Positions 1 to 14,384 are shown, numbered from the stretch's first letter. The stretch: DNA of 35,613 bases from an uncultured Actinomycetes bacterium (GCA_903938735.1 CAJAEK010000125.1:1-35613); one strand, 5' to 3'. A program made the numbers and translations. The notes: generated by a model not told the origin, from the letters alone.

Positions 1-651
1 CGGCTAGCGGCCTTGGTTTCACACCTCATCGATGCAGATTTATTAGTTCTTGTTACCGATATCGATTCTTTGTCTGACACGCCACCAACTGAAGCTGGCG
101 CTAATCGAATTTCTGATGTGCAGACTCCGCAGGATCTCGCCGCGGTAACCATTGGCGGCGTGGGTTCATCTGGTGTTGGCAGCGGCGGCATGGTCACAAA
201 GGTCGAGGCGGCCCGGATTGCCGCTGGCGCCGGTGTTGCAATGTTGTTGACGACCTTGGATTCGCTAACGACCGCGCTTGATGGCGCAGATGTCGGGACT
301 CTCTTCTGGCCGGTCCGCGATCGCAAACCATCACGTTTGTTGTGGCTTGAACACGCCGCGACTCCGCGTGGTCGTTTGGTACTTGATGCTGGGGCAGTCA
401 CTGCAATTATCGAACGAGGGGTTTCGTTATTGCCTGCTGGAGTTACCTCAGTAACCGGCGAATTTAGCGCAGGGGATACCGTCGAACTCGTGAGCGAATC
501 CGGACAAGTAATTGCCCGTGGCTTAGTCGCGTTTGATGCGGACGAAATTCCACAGATGCTCGGTCGCTCCACCAAGGAATTAGCCGCATCGCTCGGCGCC
601 GAATACGAACGCGAGTTAGTACATCGCGATGATTTGGTACTGATTAACTAG
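1..651 (+). CDS. proB: Glutamate 5-kinase, C-terminal part with PUA domain (5' truncated by window edge)
   Basis: Frame open from base 1 (..LAALVSHLIDADLLVLVTDIDSLSDTPP..GGMVTKVEAARIAAGAGV..); C-terminal PUA-like region; followed nearby by proA. Confidence 0.93.
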   Translation, partial: RLAALVSHLIDADLLVLVTDIDSLSDTPPTEAGANRISDVQTPQDLAAVTIGGVGSSGVGSGGMVTKVEAARIAAGAGVAMLLTTLDSLTTALDGADVGTLFWPVRDRKPSRLLWLEHAATPRGRLVLDAGAVTAIIERGVSLLPAGVTSVTGEFSAGDTVELVSESGQVIARGLVAFDADEIPQMLGRSTKELAASLGAEYERELVHRDDLVLIN

Positions 652-662
652 CACGTCTCTTT

Positions 663-1829
663 TTAGGGCTTGGACTGTGCAATCGAATAGAGCACTGCTG
701 CGATTGCAGCCTGTGGGTCATCGCCGTTAGGGAAATCGCTCAACTTCACGATAACTGTGCGGGTTGCAGCATCCATAAAGATTTGCTGGCCATGTAATCC
801 CATCGCCAGATTGATTCCTGGGTATGGATGCCAAACCTGGGCGCCATAGCCCCAGTTGTTATCAAGTTTCACGACTGGCGTGCTGAGTCGCTTCATCCAA
901 GCCGCATCAACAATCTGATTTGCGCCGGCGTATCCATTGTTATTAATCATCAGACCTATACGTGCATAATCCCGTGCGGTTGCGTTAAAGCAGCAGAAGG
1001 TCTTCTCGTGTCCACCGATGTGGTCAACGTTCCAGGTGGCTGCATTCGCTGCACCTACTGGTTGCCAGACATTCTTGCTGAAGTAATCAGAGACCGTCCC
1101 ACCAGTAATCTTTTGAATGATGAGTCCCAGCATCTGAGTTTCAACGCTTCGATATTCCGGCTTGGTGTTCGGCGCTTCAAGCATCTTCCGGTTGTGATCG
1201 ATGAACCAGTTCATATCTGTTGTTGCGTACATCTGGGCAATACCCACGCCCCAGCCGGTCGGACCGCTGGGGTAGTTGTCGGTGACACCAACACCAGCTT
1301 CCATATCGAGCAAACTTTGCACAGTGACTTTGTCAAACAATCCACCGGTTTTCCAGTGCGGGAAATACGAAACGAAGGTATCGGATTCATGGAGCTTGCC
1401 TTGAGCAACAAGCTGACCGATAACAATCGAGGTCATGGTCTTTGCCATCGAATAAGAAGGCAATAACGATGTGGACTTCATTCCAGCTTTGGTGTTGTAG
1501 TACTCGTATGTGATAACGCCGTTGCGGACGACGAGAAACGCATTTGTGTATGACTTATCAAGGAATTCTTGCCATGCCATGGTTTTGCCGTCATAGGTAA
1601 CGGTCGTCGGCATCTTCTCGGAACTCGTCGGCCACGCGATAGGGGTTGCTGAAGGATTGACGGTGTGCCACGGCATCAAGGTTGGGGTTTTGGAAGCGGG
1701 TGCCAGGCCAAGACGAACAGCTGCAATCACATTGGGATAGTGAACAAATCTAAAGAAGCCCGAGAGCAGAATAAATAGTGCGACTAAGACGATGCCGGTA
1801 TTACGAAGGGCCTTCAGTAATTTGTTCAT
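663..1829 (-). CDS. Serine hydrolase of the beta-lactamase / 6-aminohexanoate-dimer hydrolase (NylB-like) family with N-terminal membrane anchor
   Basis: 388 aa; N-terminal hydrophobic segment (GIVLVALFILLSGFF); SxxK motif in SYSMAKTMTS; YRSVETQMLG; FCCFNATARDYARIGLM; LHGQQIFMD. Confidence 0.85.
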   Translation of the reverse strand: MNKLLKALRNTGIVLVALFILLSGFFRFVHYPNVIAAVRLGLAPASKTPTLMPWHTVNPSATPIAWPTSSEKMPTTVTYDGKTMAWQEFLDKSYTNAFLVVRNGVITYEYYNTKAGMKSTSLLPSYSMAKTMTSIVIGQLVAQGKLHESDTFVSYFPHWKTGGLFDKVTVQSLLDMEAGVGVTDNYPSGPTGWGVGIAQMYATTDMNWFIDHNRKMLEAPNTKPEYRSVETQMLGLIIQKITGGTVSDYFSKNVWQPVGAANAATWNVDHIGGHEKTFCCFNATARDYARIGLMINNNGYAGANQIVDAAWMKRLSTPVVKLDNNWGYGAQVWHPYPGINLAMGLHGQQIFMDAATRTVIVKLSDFPNGDDPQAAIAAVLYSIAQSKP

Positions 1830-1861
1830 GAGAGAAGGGTAATTCCTCGTAGACTAGAACC

Positions 1862-3130
1862 ATGGATGCCACCGTGATGATTGCAGAGCTCGCTGATACC
1901 GCGCGCCTAGCAGCTCGCACTTTGGTGGCCGCGTCCAGCGCCGATCGAATAGAGGCGCTCCAACGCATCGCCCAAGAAATCGAGAGCTCCGAAGTCGAAA
2001 TCTTGGCTGCTAACGCCGAGGATATGAAACGGGCCGAAGCGGACGGCATGAATGAATCCCTGAAAGATCGGTTGCTACTGACCGCAGCGCGCGTTCATGG
2101 CATCGCCGATGGAGCCCGACAAGTGTCTGCACTGCCAGACCCGCTCAATCGGGTTCTGCGTGAAAGCACTCTGCCTAATGGTTTGAAACTTAAACAACTT
2201 ACTGTGCCCTTTGGTGTCGTCGGAATGGTTTATGAAGCTCGGCCCAACGTCACGGTCGATGCAGCGGTCATATTGTTAATGTCCGGAAATGCAGCGCTGT
2301 TACGTGGATCGGCTAGTGCGGCCGCTAGCAACGCAGTGCTGGTCGATGTCATGCGACGCGCGTTGGCCAAGACCAACATCTCTCCGGATGTTCTTCAGCT
2401 TGTTCCTTCAACCGATCGCTCCACTGTGCAAGCACTCTTGCATGCACGTGGAAAGGTGGACTTAGTTATTCCTCGTGGAAGCGCTGCTTTAATCCGCACC
2501 GTTGTAGATGATTCCACCGTTCCGACGATTGAAACTGGCGCTGGGGTCTGCCACGTGTATGTGGATTCGCAAGCCGATGTTGCCAAGGCGTTGCCGATTC
2601 TGATCAACGCAAAAACCCATCGCCCCAGCGTCTGCAATGCCGCCGAAACTTTGTTAGTGCATCATGACCTCGCTGAATCTTTTATGCCGGTGGCGCTGCG
2701 CGCGTTGCATGATGCTGGAGTTGCTTTGAATGTTGATGCAGCGACTGCAGAGATTGCCGCAAAGATCGGCATCGCTGTAAACCGAGCGACTGAAGAAAAC
2801 TGGTCGACCGAATACAACGCGTTGGAGATGAATGTTGCGGTAGTTTCAAATCTCTTGGCAGCCGCCAATCACATCGCTAAGTACGGCACCAAACACACCG
2901 AAGCCATCATTACCGAATCAGATGTCACGGCATCTCAATTTATTTCGCTGATCGATGCCGCCGCCATCATGATTAACGCCTCGACTCGATTCACCGATGG
3001 CGAGCAGATGGGCTTCGGCGCAGAAATCGGAATTTCAAATCAGAAACTGCACGCCCGGGGACCTATGGGTCTAGAAGCCATGACCACCACCACATGGATT
3101 GTCTCTGGCAACGGACAAATTCGTGCCTGA
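1862..3130 (+). CDS. proA: Glutamate-5-semialdehyde dehydrogenase (gamma-glutamyl phosphate reductase)
   Basis: 422 aa; PFGVVGMVYEARPNVTVDAA, RGSASAAASN, VIPRGSAALI, NAKTHRPSVCNAAETLLVH, and C-terminal ARGPMGLEAMTTTTWIVSGNGQIR. Confidence 0.96.
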   Translation: MDATVMIAELADTARLAARTLVAASSADRIEALQRIAQEIESSEVEILAANAEDMKRAEADGMNESLKDRLLLTAARVHGIADGARQVSALPDPLNRVLRESTLPNGLKLKQLTVPFGVVGMVYEARPNVTVDAAVILLMSGNAALLRGSASAAASNAVLVDVMRRALAKTNISPDVLQLVPSTDRSTVQALLHARGKVDLVIPRGSAALIRTVVDDSTVPTIETGAGVCHVYVDSQADVAKALPILINAKTHRPSVCNAAETLLVHHDLAESFMPVALRALHDAGVALNVDAATAEIAAKIGIAVNRATEENWSTEYNALEMNVAVVSNLLAAANHIAKYGTKHTEAIITESDVTASQFISLIDAAAIMINASTRFTDGEQMGFGAEIGISNQKLHARGPMGLEAMTTTTWIVSGNGQIRA

Positions 3131-3154
3131 CCTAACTTCAGTTAGAGTTGGCCC

Positions 3155-3454
3155 ATGGCCGCTATCTCACGCGAAGAAGTCGCGCACCTAGCCCGTTTAT
3201 CCCGAATCGAAATGACGCCGGATGAGCTCGATCATCTCGCCTCTGAGATGCAATTGATTCTTGGCGCGGTAGCTCGCGTGCAAGAGGTCGCTGCCGCGGA
3301 TATTCCACCAACATCGCATGCGCTGCCGATGACCAACGTCTTTCGTGAAGATGTCACCAAGCCAAGCCTTTCACCGGAAGATGCGCTTTCTGGCGCACCG
3401 GCCCGCGAAGAAGATCGCTTTAAGGTTCCGCAAATCTTGGGTGATGCCGAATGA
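3155..3454 (+). CDS. gatC: Asp-tRNA(Asn)/Glu-tRNA(Gln) amidotransferase subunit C
   Basis: 99 aa; [22 protein letters not shown]; precedes gatA and gatB. Confidence 0.94.
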   Translation: MAAISREEVAHLARLSRIEMTPDELDHLASEMQLILGAVARVQEVAAADIPPTSHALPMTNVFREDVTKPSLSPEDALSGAPAREEDRFKVPQILGDAE

Positions 3455-4950
3455 GCATGATTCACAAGACCGCGACCGAAATGGCGCAAGCTCTGGCTGA
3501 TAAATCCATCACCGCAGTTGAATTAACCAAGCAACACCTAGATCGCATCGCAGCCGTCGATGGCGATGTGCATGCCTTTTTGCACGTCGATACCGAGGGC
3601 GCCCTTGCACAAGCAGCGGAATCGGATGCAAAGCGCGCAGCCGGCGAAACTCGTTCAGTGCTCGAGGGAATCCCACTTGCTCTCAAAGATGTTTTGACAC
3701 AAAAAGGTGTCCCCACAACGTGTGGTTCAAAGATGCTCGAGGGTTGGCGTCCGCCATATGACTCCACCGTTGTGTCAAAACTCAAGAACGCTGGCGTTGT
3801 TATCTTGGGCAAGACAAATATGGATGAATTCGCGATGGGTTCATCAACTGAAAATTCTGCTTATGGTCCAACCCATAACCCTTGGGCGTTGGATCGCATT
3901 CCTGGTGGTTCTGGTGGTGGATCTGCGGCTGCGCTTGCCGCCTTTGAAGCACCTCTCGCAATCGGTACCGATACTGGTGGTTCGATTCGCCAACCAGCCG
4001 CGGTAACCGGCACCGTAGGTGTGAAGCCAACATACGGCGGCGTTTCTCGTTTCGGTTTAGTTGCGTTCTCTTCTTCGCTCGATCAAGCAGGTCCATGTGC
4101 TCGTACCGTTTTAGATACTGCGCTCTTGCACGAAGCAATCGCTGGCTATGACGAGCGCGATTCCACCAGCATCAACGCTCCTGTACCTAACGTTGTCGCA
4201 GCCGCAAAGCGACAAGAAGTAAAAGGTATGAAGATTGGCGTTATCAAAGAATTGATGGGCGATGGATTCCAAAAGGGAGTTCTCGACAGCTTTAAGCAAT
4301 CGCTTGATTTGCTGCAAGAACAAGGCGCAGAGATTGTTGAAGTCTCGTGCCCAAGCTTTGATTATGGAATTGCGGCTTACTATTTGATCGCGCCGAGCGA
4401 GGCATCATCGAACTTGGCTCGTTTTGATTCCATGCGTTACGGAATTCGAGTGGGCGATGATGGGCAACGTGGCGCTGAAGAAGTCATGAGCGCTACCCGC
4501 GAGGTCGGCTTCGGTAAGGAAGTGAAGCGCCGCATTATCTTGGGTACATATGCACTTTCATCTGGATATTACGATGCTTATTACGGTTCAGCTCAAAAGG
4601 TTCGTACCTTGATTAAGCGTGACTTCGAGAGCGCCTTTAATCTCGCTGATGTGTTGGTCTCACCATCCACGCCGACCACCGCTTTCAAAATCGGTGAGCG
4701 TGCAAACGATCCGTTAGCAATGTATTTGGCTGATATCACCACTATCCCGGTCAATATGGCAGGAATTGGTGGAATGTCATTGCCATCTGGACTTTCAGCA
4801 GACGATGGATTGCCAGTTGGTTTCCAGATCATGTCACCGGCGATGCAGGATGATCGGATGTACCGCGTCGGCGGAACTCTGGAAGCGGCTTTGAATGACA
4901 AGCTCGGTAAGCCAGTCTGGGCCCAAGCACCTGAGTTGGTGGTGAAGTAA
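3451..4950 (+). CDS. gatA: Asp-tRNA(Asn)/Glu-tRNA(Gln) amidotransferase subunit A
   Basis: 499 aa amidase; [35 protein letters not shown] signature; ATGA overlap with gatC. Confidence 0.96.
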   Translation: MSMIHKTATEMAQALADKSITAVELTKQHLDRIAAVDGDVHAFLHVDTEGALAQAAESDAKRAAGETRSVLEGIPLALKDVLTQKGVPTTCGSKMLEGWRPPYDSTVVSKLKNAGVVILGKTNMDEFAMGSSTENSAYGPTHNPWALDRIPGGSGGGSAAALAAFEAPLAIGTDTGGSIRQPAAVTGTVGVKPTYGGVSRFGLVAFSSSLDQAGPCARTVLDTALLHEAIAGYDERDSTSINAPVPNVVAAAKRQEVKGMKIGVIKELMGDGFQKGVLDSFKQSLDLLQEQGAEIVEVSCPSFDYGIAAYYLIAPSEASSNLARFDSMRYGIRVGDDGQRGAEEVMSATREVGFGKEVKRRIILGTYALSSGYYDAYYGSAQKVRTLIKRDFESAFNLADVLVSPSTPTTAFKIGERANDPLAMYLADITTIPVNMAGIGGMSLPSGLSADDGLPVGFQIMSPAMQDDRMYRVGGTLEAALNDKLGKPVWAQAPELVVK

Positions 4951-6449
4951 TGGCACTTAATTACGATCAAGCTGTTTCTAAGTACGAGCCAACGCTCGGC
5001 CTTGAGGTTCACGTCGAACTCAATACGAATTCAAAGATGTTCTGCTCGTGCTCGACTGTCTTTGGCGCAGAACCGAATACTCAAACCTGTCCGGTCTGTT
5101 TGGGAATGCCTGGTGCATTGCCGGTCGTGAACGCGAAGGCAATCGAGAGTTCAATCCTGATTGGCTTGGCACTGAACTGTTCAATCGCGCCGTATAGTCG
5201 CTTTGCTCGCAAGAATTATTTCTATCCTGATATGCCGAAGAATTTCCAGACTTCTCAGTACGACGAGCCAATCTGCGTTGACGGCTATCTCGATGTTGAA
5301 ATCGAGACCGATGAAGGCCCCAAGACATTCCGAGTTGATATCGAGCGCGTGCACATGGAAGAAGACACCGGCAAGTCACTGCACGTTGGTGGCGCGACCG
5401 GCCGTATTCATGGCGCCGAATATTCTCTGTTGGATTACAACCGCGCCGGCATTCCATTGGTCGAAATAGTTACGCGAATTGTTCCAGGCACCGGTAAGTA
5501 CGCACCCGCCGTTGCTCGTGCATACGTGACCGAACTCCGCGACATTTTGCGTTCGCTCGGCGTAAGCGATGTCAAGATGGAACAAGGATCGCTTCGTTGT
5601 GATGCCAACGTCTCACTTGCACCGATTGGCAGCGGAAAGCTGGGTACTCGAAGCGAGACCAAGAACGTGAACTCGTTGCGTTCCGTCGAGCGCGCGGTTG
5701 CCGGTGAAATTGTCCGTCAAGCTAATCGACTTGAAGCCGGCGAGCGGATTGTTCAGGAGACTCGCCACTTCTTAGAAGAGAGCGGCGAAACTCGCCCCGG
5801 TCGTTCAAAAGAAACTGCTGAGGATTATCGTTATTTCCCAGAACCCGATTTGGTTCCGGTTGCACCTGATGCGAAATGGATTGAAGAGCTTCGTGCCACC
5901 TTGCCAGAGAAGCCATCGACTCGTCGCAAGCGCTTGCAAGAAGCGTGGGGCGTCTCCGATAACGAAATGGCATCGATGGTGAATGCCGAGCTGCTCGATA
6001 CCGTCGAGGCAACAATCGCGCTTGGAGCAGAACCTGCTCGAGCCCGCGGTTGGTGGTTGGGCGAAATCTCTCGCTTGGCAAATGAGAAAGAAGTACATCC
6101 GACTTCGTTGATTACGGCAGAGCAAGTCGCAGAAGTTATTGCGCTAATTGCTAATGGCGAGCTGACCGACAAGTTGGCGCGTGGCGTTGTCGAAGGCGTT
6201 ATCGCAGGTGAAGGATCACCACGTGAAGTCATCGATAAGCGCGGCCTCAAAGTCGTTTCTGACGATGGCGCGCTGATGACCGCAATTGAAGCTGCTATCG
6301 CCGCACAACCTGATACCGCCGAGCGAATTCGCGGTGGAAATATTCCCGCTGCTGGCGCGCTAATTGGCGCGGTGATGAAGGCGACCGGGGGACAAGCCGA
6401 CGCCGCAAAAGTTCGCGAATTACTTCTTAAGCACCTAGGACAGGGGTAA
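4950..6449 (+). CDS. gatB: Asp-tRNA(Asn)/Glu-tRNA(Gln) amidotransferase subunit B
   Basis: 499 aa; [61 protein letters not shown]. Confidence 0.96.
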   Translation: MALNYDQAVSKYEPTLGLEVHVELNTNSKMFCSCSTVFGAEPNTQTCPVCLGMPGALPVVNAKAIESSILIGLALNCSIAPYSRFARKNYFYPDMPKNFQTSQYDEPICVDGYLDVEIETDEGPKTFRVDIERVHMEEDTGKSLHVGGATGRIHGAEYSLLDYNRAGIPLVEIVTRIVPGTGKYAPAVARAYVTELRDILRSLGVSDVKMEQGSLRCDANVSLAPIGSGKLGTRSETKNVNSLRSVERAVAGEIVRQANRLEAGERIVQETRHFLEESGETRPGRSKETAEDYRYFPEPDLVPVAPDAKWIEELRATLPEKPSTRRKRLQEAWGVSDNEMASMVNAELLDTVEATIALGAEPARARGWWLGEISRLANEKEVHPTSLITAEQVAEVIALIANGELTDKLARGVVEGVIAGEGSPREVIDKRGLKVVSDDGALMTAIEAAIAAQPDTAERIRGGNIPAAGALIGAVMKATGGQADAAKVRELLLKHLGQG

Positions 6450-6451
6450 GC

Positions 6452-8128
6452 ATGAGCTCAAATATGAAACCACGTTCTGGTCTGGTGACCGACGGTCTTG
6501 AGCGCGCACCAGCACGCGGCATGTTACGTGCGGTCGGAATGAAGGATGAAGATTTCGCCAAGCCACAGATTGGCATTGCATCATCATGGAATGAAATCAC
6601 ACCTTGCAACCTCTCATTAGATCGTCTCGCAAAAGCATCGCGCAAAGGCGTCATCGAAGCCGGTGGCTTCCCGATGCAGTTCGGAACTATTTCAGTATCT
6701 GATGGAATTTCGATGGGCCACGAAGGCATGCACTTCTCGTTGGTATCGCGCGAAGTCATTGCTGACTCGGTTGAAACCGTTATGCAAGCGGAACGTCTTG
6801 ATGGCATGGTCACCTTTGCTGGTTGCGATAAGTCGTTGCCAGGAATGATGATGGCCGCTGCTCGTATCGATGTTGCCAGCGTCTTTGTTTATGCGGGATC
6901 AACGCTCGCGGGACAGGTGGACGGTAAAGATGTCACCATCATTGACGCCTTCGAAGCCGTGGGTGCATGCGCACGTGGCTTAATTTCGCAAGAGAAGGTC
7001 GATGAAATTGAACGCGCTATCTGTCCGGGCGAAGGCGCTTGTGGTGGCATGTACACCGCGAACACCATGGCCGCGGTTGGCGAAGCGCTTGGATTATCAC
7101 TCCCTGGTTCCGCATCACCACCAGCAGTTGACCGTCGTCGTGATGATTATGCGGTTAAGGCTGGCGCAGCTGTTGTTGAACTTATTCGTCGTGGCATCAC
7201 CACGCGAGATATTTTGACGAAGAAGGCATTCGAAAATGCCATCACCGTTGTGATGGCGCTCGGCGGTTCGACCAACGCGGTTCTTCACTTGTTGGCAATC
7301 GCAAACGAAGCTGAAGTTGAATTAACGCTGGAAGATTTCCATCGGATTGGTTCGAAGGTGCCGTTGCTCGGCGACTTGAAGCCATTCGGTAAATTTGTGA
7401 TGACCGATATCGATCGCGTGGGCGGTATTCCGGTAGTGCTCCGCGCACTTCTTGATGCCGGACATTTGCACGGTGATTGCTTGACAGTGACCGGTAAGAC
7501 GATGGCCGAAAACTTGGCGGAGCTGACTCCACTTGATCCGGATGGCGAAGTTCTGCACAGCATTAAGAATCCATTGTCACCTGGTGGCGGAATCACGATT
7601 CTTGGTGGATCACTTGCGCCAGAAGGTGCCGTCTGCAAGACAGCGGGTGTCGGTGTTGAACATTTCGAAGGACCAGCGCGCGTCTTTGAGCGCGAGCAAG
7701 CTGCGATGGAGGCGTTGGAGAACGGCACCATTAAAGCTGGCGATGCAATTGTGATTCGCTATGAAGGCCCTAAGGGCGGACCGGGCATGCGCGAGATGTT
7801 GATGATTACCGGTGCTATTAAGGGCGCGGGTTTGGGTAAGTCCACTCTGTTGTTGACCGATGGTCGCTTCTCGGGTGGATCCACCGGATTATGCGTCGGC
7901 CACGTCTCACCAGAAGCGGTGGATGGCGGACCAATTGCGTTTGTTCGCGATGGCGACATCATTCGAATCGATACGGTGAAGCGGACCTTGGATCTCTTGG
8001 TTGATGAGGCAGAGCTGGTCGAACGCCGGAAGAGCTTTCAGCCAGTACCCCACAAATACAAGCGGGGCGTCTTGGCGAAATACAGCAAGGTGGTTGGTTC
8101 CGCCTCACAGGGCGCGGTCACTAGCTAG
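6452..8128 (+). CDS. ilvD: Dihydroxy-acid dehydratase
   Basis: 558 aa; [66 protein letters not shown]. Confidence 0.96.
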   Translation: MSSNMKPRSGLVTDGLERAPARGMLRAVGMKDEDFAKPQIGIASSWNEITPCNLSLDRLAKASRKGVIEAGGFPMQFGTISVSDGISMGHEGMHFSLVSREVIADSVETVMQAERLDGMVTFAGCDKSLPGMMMAAARIDVASVFVYAGSTLAGQVDGKDVTIIDAFEAVGACARGLISQEKVDEIERAICPGEGACGGMYTANTMAAVGEALGLSLPGSASPPAVDRRRDDYAVKAGAAVVELIRRGITTRDILTKKAFENAITVVMALGGSTNAVLHLLAIANEAEVELTLEDFHRIGSKVPLLGDLKPFGKFVMTDIDRVGGIPVVLRALLDAGHLHGDCLTVTGKTMAENLAELTPLDPDGEVLHSIKNPLSPGGGITILGGSLAPEGAVCKTAGVGVEHFEGPARVFEREQAAMEALENGTIKAGDAIVIRYEGPKGGPGMREMLMITGAIKGAGLGKSTLLLTDGRFSGGSTGLCVGHVSPEAVDGGPIAFVRDGDIIRIDTVKRTLDLLVDEAELVERRKSFQPVPHKYKRGVLAKYSKVVGSASQGAVTS

Positions 8129-8163
8129 CTCTCGAAAGACCTTCGGCGATGGCGCTCATATAT

Positions 8164-8179
8164 TGAGACGTGCGTCTCA
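8164..8179. promoter_or_regulatory. Operator-like inverted repeat TGAGACG-TG-CGTCTCA upstream of the predicted ilv leader promoter
   Basis: Perfect 7-bp arms with 2-nt spacer, ending 4 nt before a TTGACT -35-like hexamer (8184-8189). Confidence 0.5.
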
Positions 8180-8183
8180 GGGG

Positions 8184-8212
8184 TTGACTCGCTTCTAGGC
8201 TCGCGCGAGAAT
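8184..8212 (+). promoter_or_regulatory. Candidate promoter for the ilvB leader (TTGACT-N17-GAGAAT)
   Basis: -35-like TTGACT 8184-8189, 17-nt spacer, -10-like GAGAAT 8207-8212; predicted start falls at the leader ATG (8219). Confidence 0.55.
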
Positions 8213-8218
8213 TACCCC

Positions 8219-8257
8219 ATGACATCCGTCGTGGTTATTAGCAAGCGCGCGATCTAG
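8219..8257 (+). CDS. Putative ilvB operon attenuator leader peptide MTSVVVISKRAI
   Basis: atg aca tcc gtc gtg gtt att agc aag cgc gcg atc tag: 12 codons with a VVVI run and terminal Ile, directly upstream of hairpins and ilvB. Confidence 0.8.
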   Translation: MTSVVVISKRAI

Positions 8258-8277
8258 TTCCGACTAGAACGTGCGCT

Positions 8278-8309
8278 ACCCCTCAGTGGAAACTGAGGGG
8301 TTTGCTATT
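8278..8309 (+). terminator. Attenuator/terminator hairpin upstream of ilvB
   Basis: ACCCCTCAG-tggaaa-CTGAGGGGT perfect 9-bp stem with 6-nt loop, followed by ttgcta-ttt (imperfect U tract). Confidence 0.75.
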
Positions 8310-8332
8310 TAACTGGGCGATTGTCCAACGCT

Positions 8333-8362
8333 ATATGACGAGATATGACGAGATATGACGAG
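8333..8362 (+). repeat. Three perfect 10-bp tandem repeats (ATATGACGAG)x3 plus a degenerate partial copy, between attenuator and ilvB
   Basis: atatgacgag atatgacgag atatgacgag followed by agatatgaagg. Confidence 0.95.
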
Positions 8363-8382
8363 AGATATGAAGGGAGATGAAC

Positions 8383-10125
8383 ATGGGTAACGAGAAGAAG
8401 ACGGGGGCGCAGGCTCTCGTGCAAGCGTTAGAAGATTCTGGCGTTGACGTCATGTTCGGTATCCCTGGCGGCGCAATCTTGCCGGCCTACGATCCAATTT
8501 TTGATTCCAAGATTCGCCATATTCTGGTTCGCCATGAACAAGGCGCCGGCCATGCTGCAACCGGTTACGCGCAAGCCACCGGCCGCGTTGGTGTATGCAT
8601 TGCTACATCAGGCCCAGGTGCAACCAATCTCGTCACTCCGTTAGCCGATGCACAAATGGATTCTGTTCCGGTTGTTGCGATTACCGGTCAGGTCGCATCT
8701 GGCGCAATCGGTACCGACGCCTTTCAAGAGGCAGATATTCGCGGCATCACCATGCCGGTCACCAAGCACAACTTCTTGGTAACCGATCCTGCAGAGATTC
8801 CACGCGCTATTGCCGAGGCATTCCATATTGCTAGCACTGGTCGCCCAGGTGCGGTCTTGGTAGATATCGCCAAAGACGCCCTGCAGATGATGACGGATTA
8901 CAACTATCCACAGAGCATTAATTTGGCTGGATATCACCCAATCTCCAAGCCAACCGATGGCGCGATTCGCGATGCGGCTCGTTTGATCGCTGAATCCAGC
9001 GCACCAGTTCTCTATGTGGGTGGCGGCGCTATCAAGTCAGCTGCGCATAAAGAGTTGCTTGAACTTGCAGAGCTCACCGGCGCACCTGTTGTTACAACGT
9101 TGATGGCGCTCGGCGCGTTTCCTAATAGTCATCCACAACATTTGGGCATGCCTGGAATGCACGGCACGGTTGCTGCGGTTACCGCGCTTCAAAAAGCTGA
9201 CTTGCTCATTACCTTGGGCGCTCGCTTTGATGATCGCGTTACCGGAAAGCTTTCGTCCTTTGCTCCGAACGCAAAGATCCTTCATGCAGATATTGATCCT
9301 GCAGAAATTGGAAAGAACCGCCGCGCCGATGTTGCCGTTGTTGGCGATTTGAAGCTCACCATTGCTGCACTTATTCCAGCAGTAAAAGCAGAGTTCAAGA
9401 AGAGCAAGCCCGATCTTGGCGCTTGGTGGAAGCAAGTTAATTCATGGCGCGAGCGCTTCCCGCTTGCTTATGACCTGCCAGCTGATGGTGCGGTCTCACC
9501 ACAATACGTAATTGAACGTATCGGAAAGATTTCAGGTCCAGATTCAATTTATGTGGCTGGCGTTGGCCAACACCAGATGTGGGCTTCACAATTCATTTCG
9601 TACGAAAAGCCACGCACCTGGTTGAACTCCGGCGGCTTGGGAACAATGGGATATGCCGTTCCTGCTGCAATGGGCGCAAAAGTTGGCGCACCAGATACCA
9701 CTGTGTGGGCGATTGATGGCGATGGTTGTTTCCAGATGACCAACCAAGAGCTCGTGACATGCGCCCTGAACAATATTCCGATCAAGGTTGCGATTATCAA
9801 TAACGAGAGCCTGGGCATGGTTCGCCAGTGGCAGACCTTGTTCTATAACCAACGTTATTCAAATACCGAGCTTCAATCCAAGCGGATTCCTGACTTTGCA
9901 AAGCTGGCAGAGGCAATGGGCTGTGTTGGATTGTCATGCGACAAGCCAGAAGATGTCGATCGCGTTATTCAACAAGCGATGGAGATCAACGATCGCCCGG
10001 TCGTTGTTGATTTCAGCGTTCATCGTGATGCAATGGTCTGGCCGATGGTTGCCGCTGGTACATCCAATGATGACATCGTCGTGGCTCGTTCCATGGCGCC
10101 GATCTGGGATTCACAGGAGCTCTAG
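8383..10125 (+). CDS. ilvB: Acetolactate synthase, large (catalytic) subunit
   Basis: ThDP enzyme; [64 protein letters not shown]. Start 8383 favoured (AGGGAG at 8371-8376); the ORF track uses 8377. Confidence 0.96.
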   Translation: MGNEKKTGAQALVQALEDSGVDVMFGIPGGAILPAYDPIFDSKIRHILVRHEQGAGHAATGYAQATGRVGVCIATSGPGATNLVTPLADAQMDSVPVVAITGQVASGAIGTDAFQEADIRGITMPVTKHNFLVTDPAEIPRAIAEAFHIASTGRPGAVLVDIAKDALQMMTDYNYPQSINLAGYHPISKPTDGAIRDAARLIAESSAPVLYVGGGAIKSAAHKELLELAELTGAPVVTTLMALGAFPNSHPQHLGMPGMHGTVAAVTALQKADLLITLGARFDDRVTGKLSSFAPNAKILHADIDPAEIGKNRRADVAVVGDLKLTIAALIPAVKAEFKKSKPDLGAWWKQVNSWRERFPLAYDLPADGAVSPQYVIERIGKISGPDSIYVAGVGQHQMWASQFISYEKPRTWLNSGGLGTMGYAVPAAMGAKVGAPDTTVWAIDGDGCFQMTNQELVTCALNNIPIKVAIINNESLGMVRQWQTLFYNQRYSNTELQSKRIPDFAKLAEAMGCVGLSCDKPEDVDRVIQQAMEINDRPVVVDFSVHRDAMVWPMVAAGTSNDDIVVARSMAPIWDSQEL

Positions 10126-10127
10126 TC

Positions 10128-13318
<3,191 letters not shown>

Positions 13319-13333
13319 TGTGAAGGTGAATTA

Positions 13334-14374
13334 ATGTCTAACGTAGTAAAGCTCGCGGTCATTGCTGGCGACGGCATTGGTCCAGAAGTCGTCGGTGAAG
13401 GTCTCAAGGTTTTGGAAGCAGTAGCCGCTAAGTACGGCACGACTTTTGCTAAGACCGAATACGACCTTGGTGCAAAGTACTGGCACCGAACTGGTGAAAC
13501 TTTGCCGGATTCCGTTCTTGCCGAGCTTGCTACAGCAGACGTTATTTTGTTGGGCGCGGTTGGCGACCCGGGTGTGCCTAGTGGCGTGCTCGAGCGCGGA
13601 CTCTTGCTCAAGCTTCGCTTCGCATTTGATCACTACATCAATCTCCGTCCAGCGAAACTCTTCCCAGGTGTTAAGTCCCCACTGGTTAATTCTGATGCGA
13701 TTGATTTTGTCGTTGTTCGCGAAGGAACCGAAGGCCCATATGTTGGCGCCGGCGGGTCGTTGGCATACGGGACACCGGATGAAATAGCTACCGAGGAGAG
13801 TCTCAACACTCGACGCGGCGCAGAGCGTGTGATTCGCGATGCCTTTGCACGCGCCCAAGCTCGACCACGCAAGAAGCTGACCTTGGTACATAAGAACAAT
13901 GTGCTGACTCGCGCTGGTGGTCTATGGACCCGAACCTTCAACGAAGTTGCTAAAGAATTCCCGGATGTCACCACCGACTACTTGCATGTCGATGCGGCAT
14001 CGATGTTCTTTGTAACCAACCCAGAGCGGTTTGATGTGGTTGTCACCGATAATCTCTTTGGCGATATCTTGACCGATATTGCGGCTGCCATTTGCGGCGG
14101 TATTGGTTTGGCTGCTTCTGGCAACATCAACCCAACCGGAAAATTCCCATCCATGTTTGAACCCGTTCACGGTTCTGCACCGGATATTGCTGGCAAGGGG
14201 CTAGCGGATCCCACCGCGACCATCATGTCGGTTGCGATGTTGCTCTCACATATTGGATTGCACGACGCTGCGCGCGAAGTTGAAGCAGCGGTTGCTGCTG
14301 ACCTGGTCTCCCGTGGAGATACCAAGCGCTCCACCTCTGAAATTGGCGCCGCCATCTTGCAGGCTGTGAAGTAA
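13334..14374 (+). CDS. leuB: 3-isopropylmalate dehydrogenase
   Basis: [74 protein letters not shown]. Confidence 0.94.
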   Translation: MSNVVKLAVIAGDGIGPEVVGEGLKVLEAVAAKYGTTFAKTEYDLGAKYWHRTGETLPDSVLAELATADVILLGAVGDPGVPSGVLERGLLLKLRFAFDHYINLRPAKLFPGVKSPLVNSDAIDFVVVREGTEGPYVGAGGSLAYGTPDEIATEESLNTRRGAERVIRDAFARAQARPRKKLTLVHKNNVLTRAGGLWTRTFNEVAKEFPDVTTDYLHVDAASMFFVTNPERFDVVVTDNLFGDILTDIAAAICGGIGLAASGNINPTGKFPSMFEPVHGSAPDIAGKGLADPTATIMSVAMLLSHIGLHDAAREVEAAVAADLVSRGDTKRSTSEIGAAILQAVK

Positions 14375-14384
14375 AGGAGAAGCC

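Noticed and set aside
828-1466. 212-aa + strand ORF
   Set aside because: Antisense to the NylB-like hydrolase, which has coherent family motifs; this ORF has none.
3132-3145. CTAACT-TC-AGTTAG inverted repeat overlapping the gatC -10 box
   Set aside because: Six AT-rich base pairs with a 2-nt spacer; could be an operator but too weak to claim alone.
13331-13891. 186-aa - strand ORF
   Set aside because: Antisense to leuB; no domain motifs.
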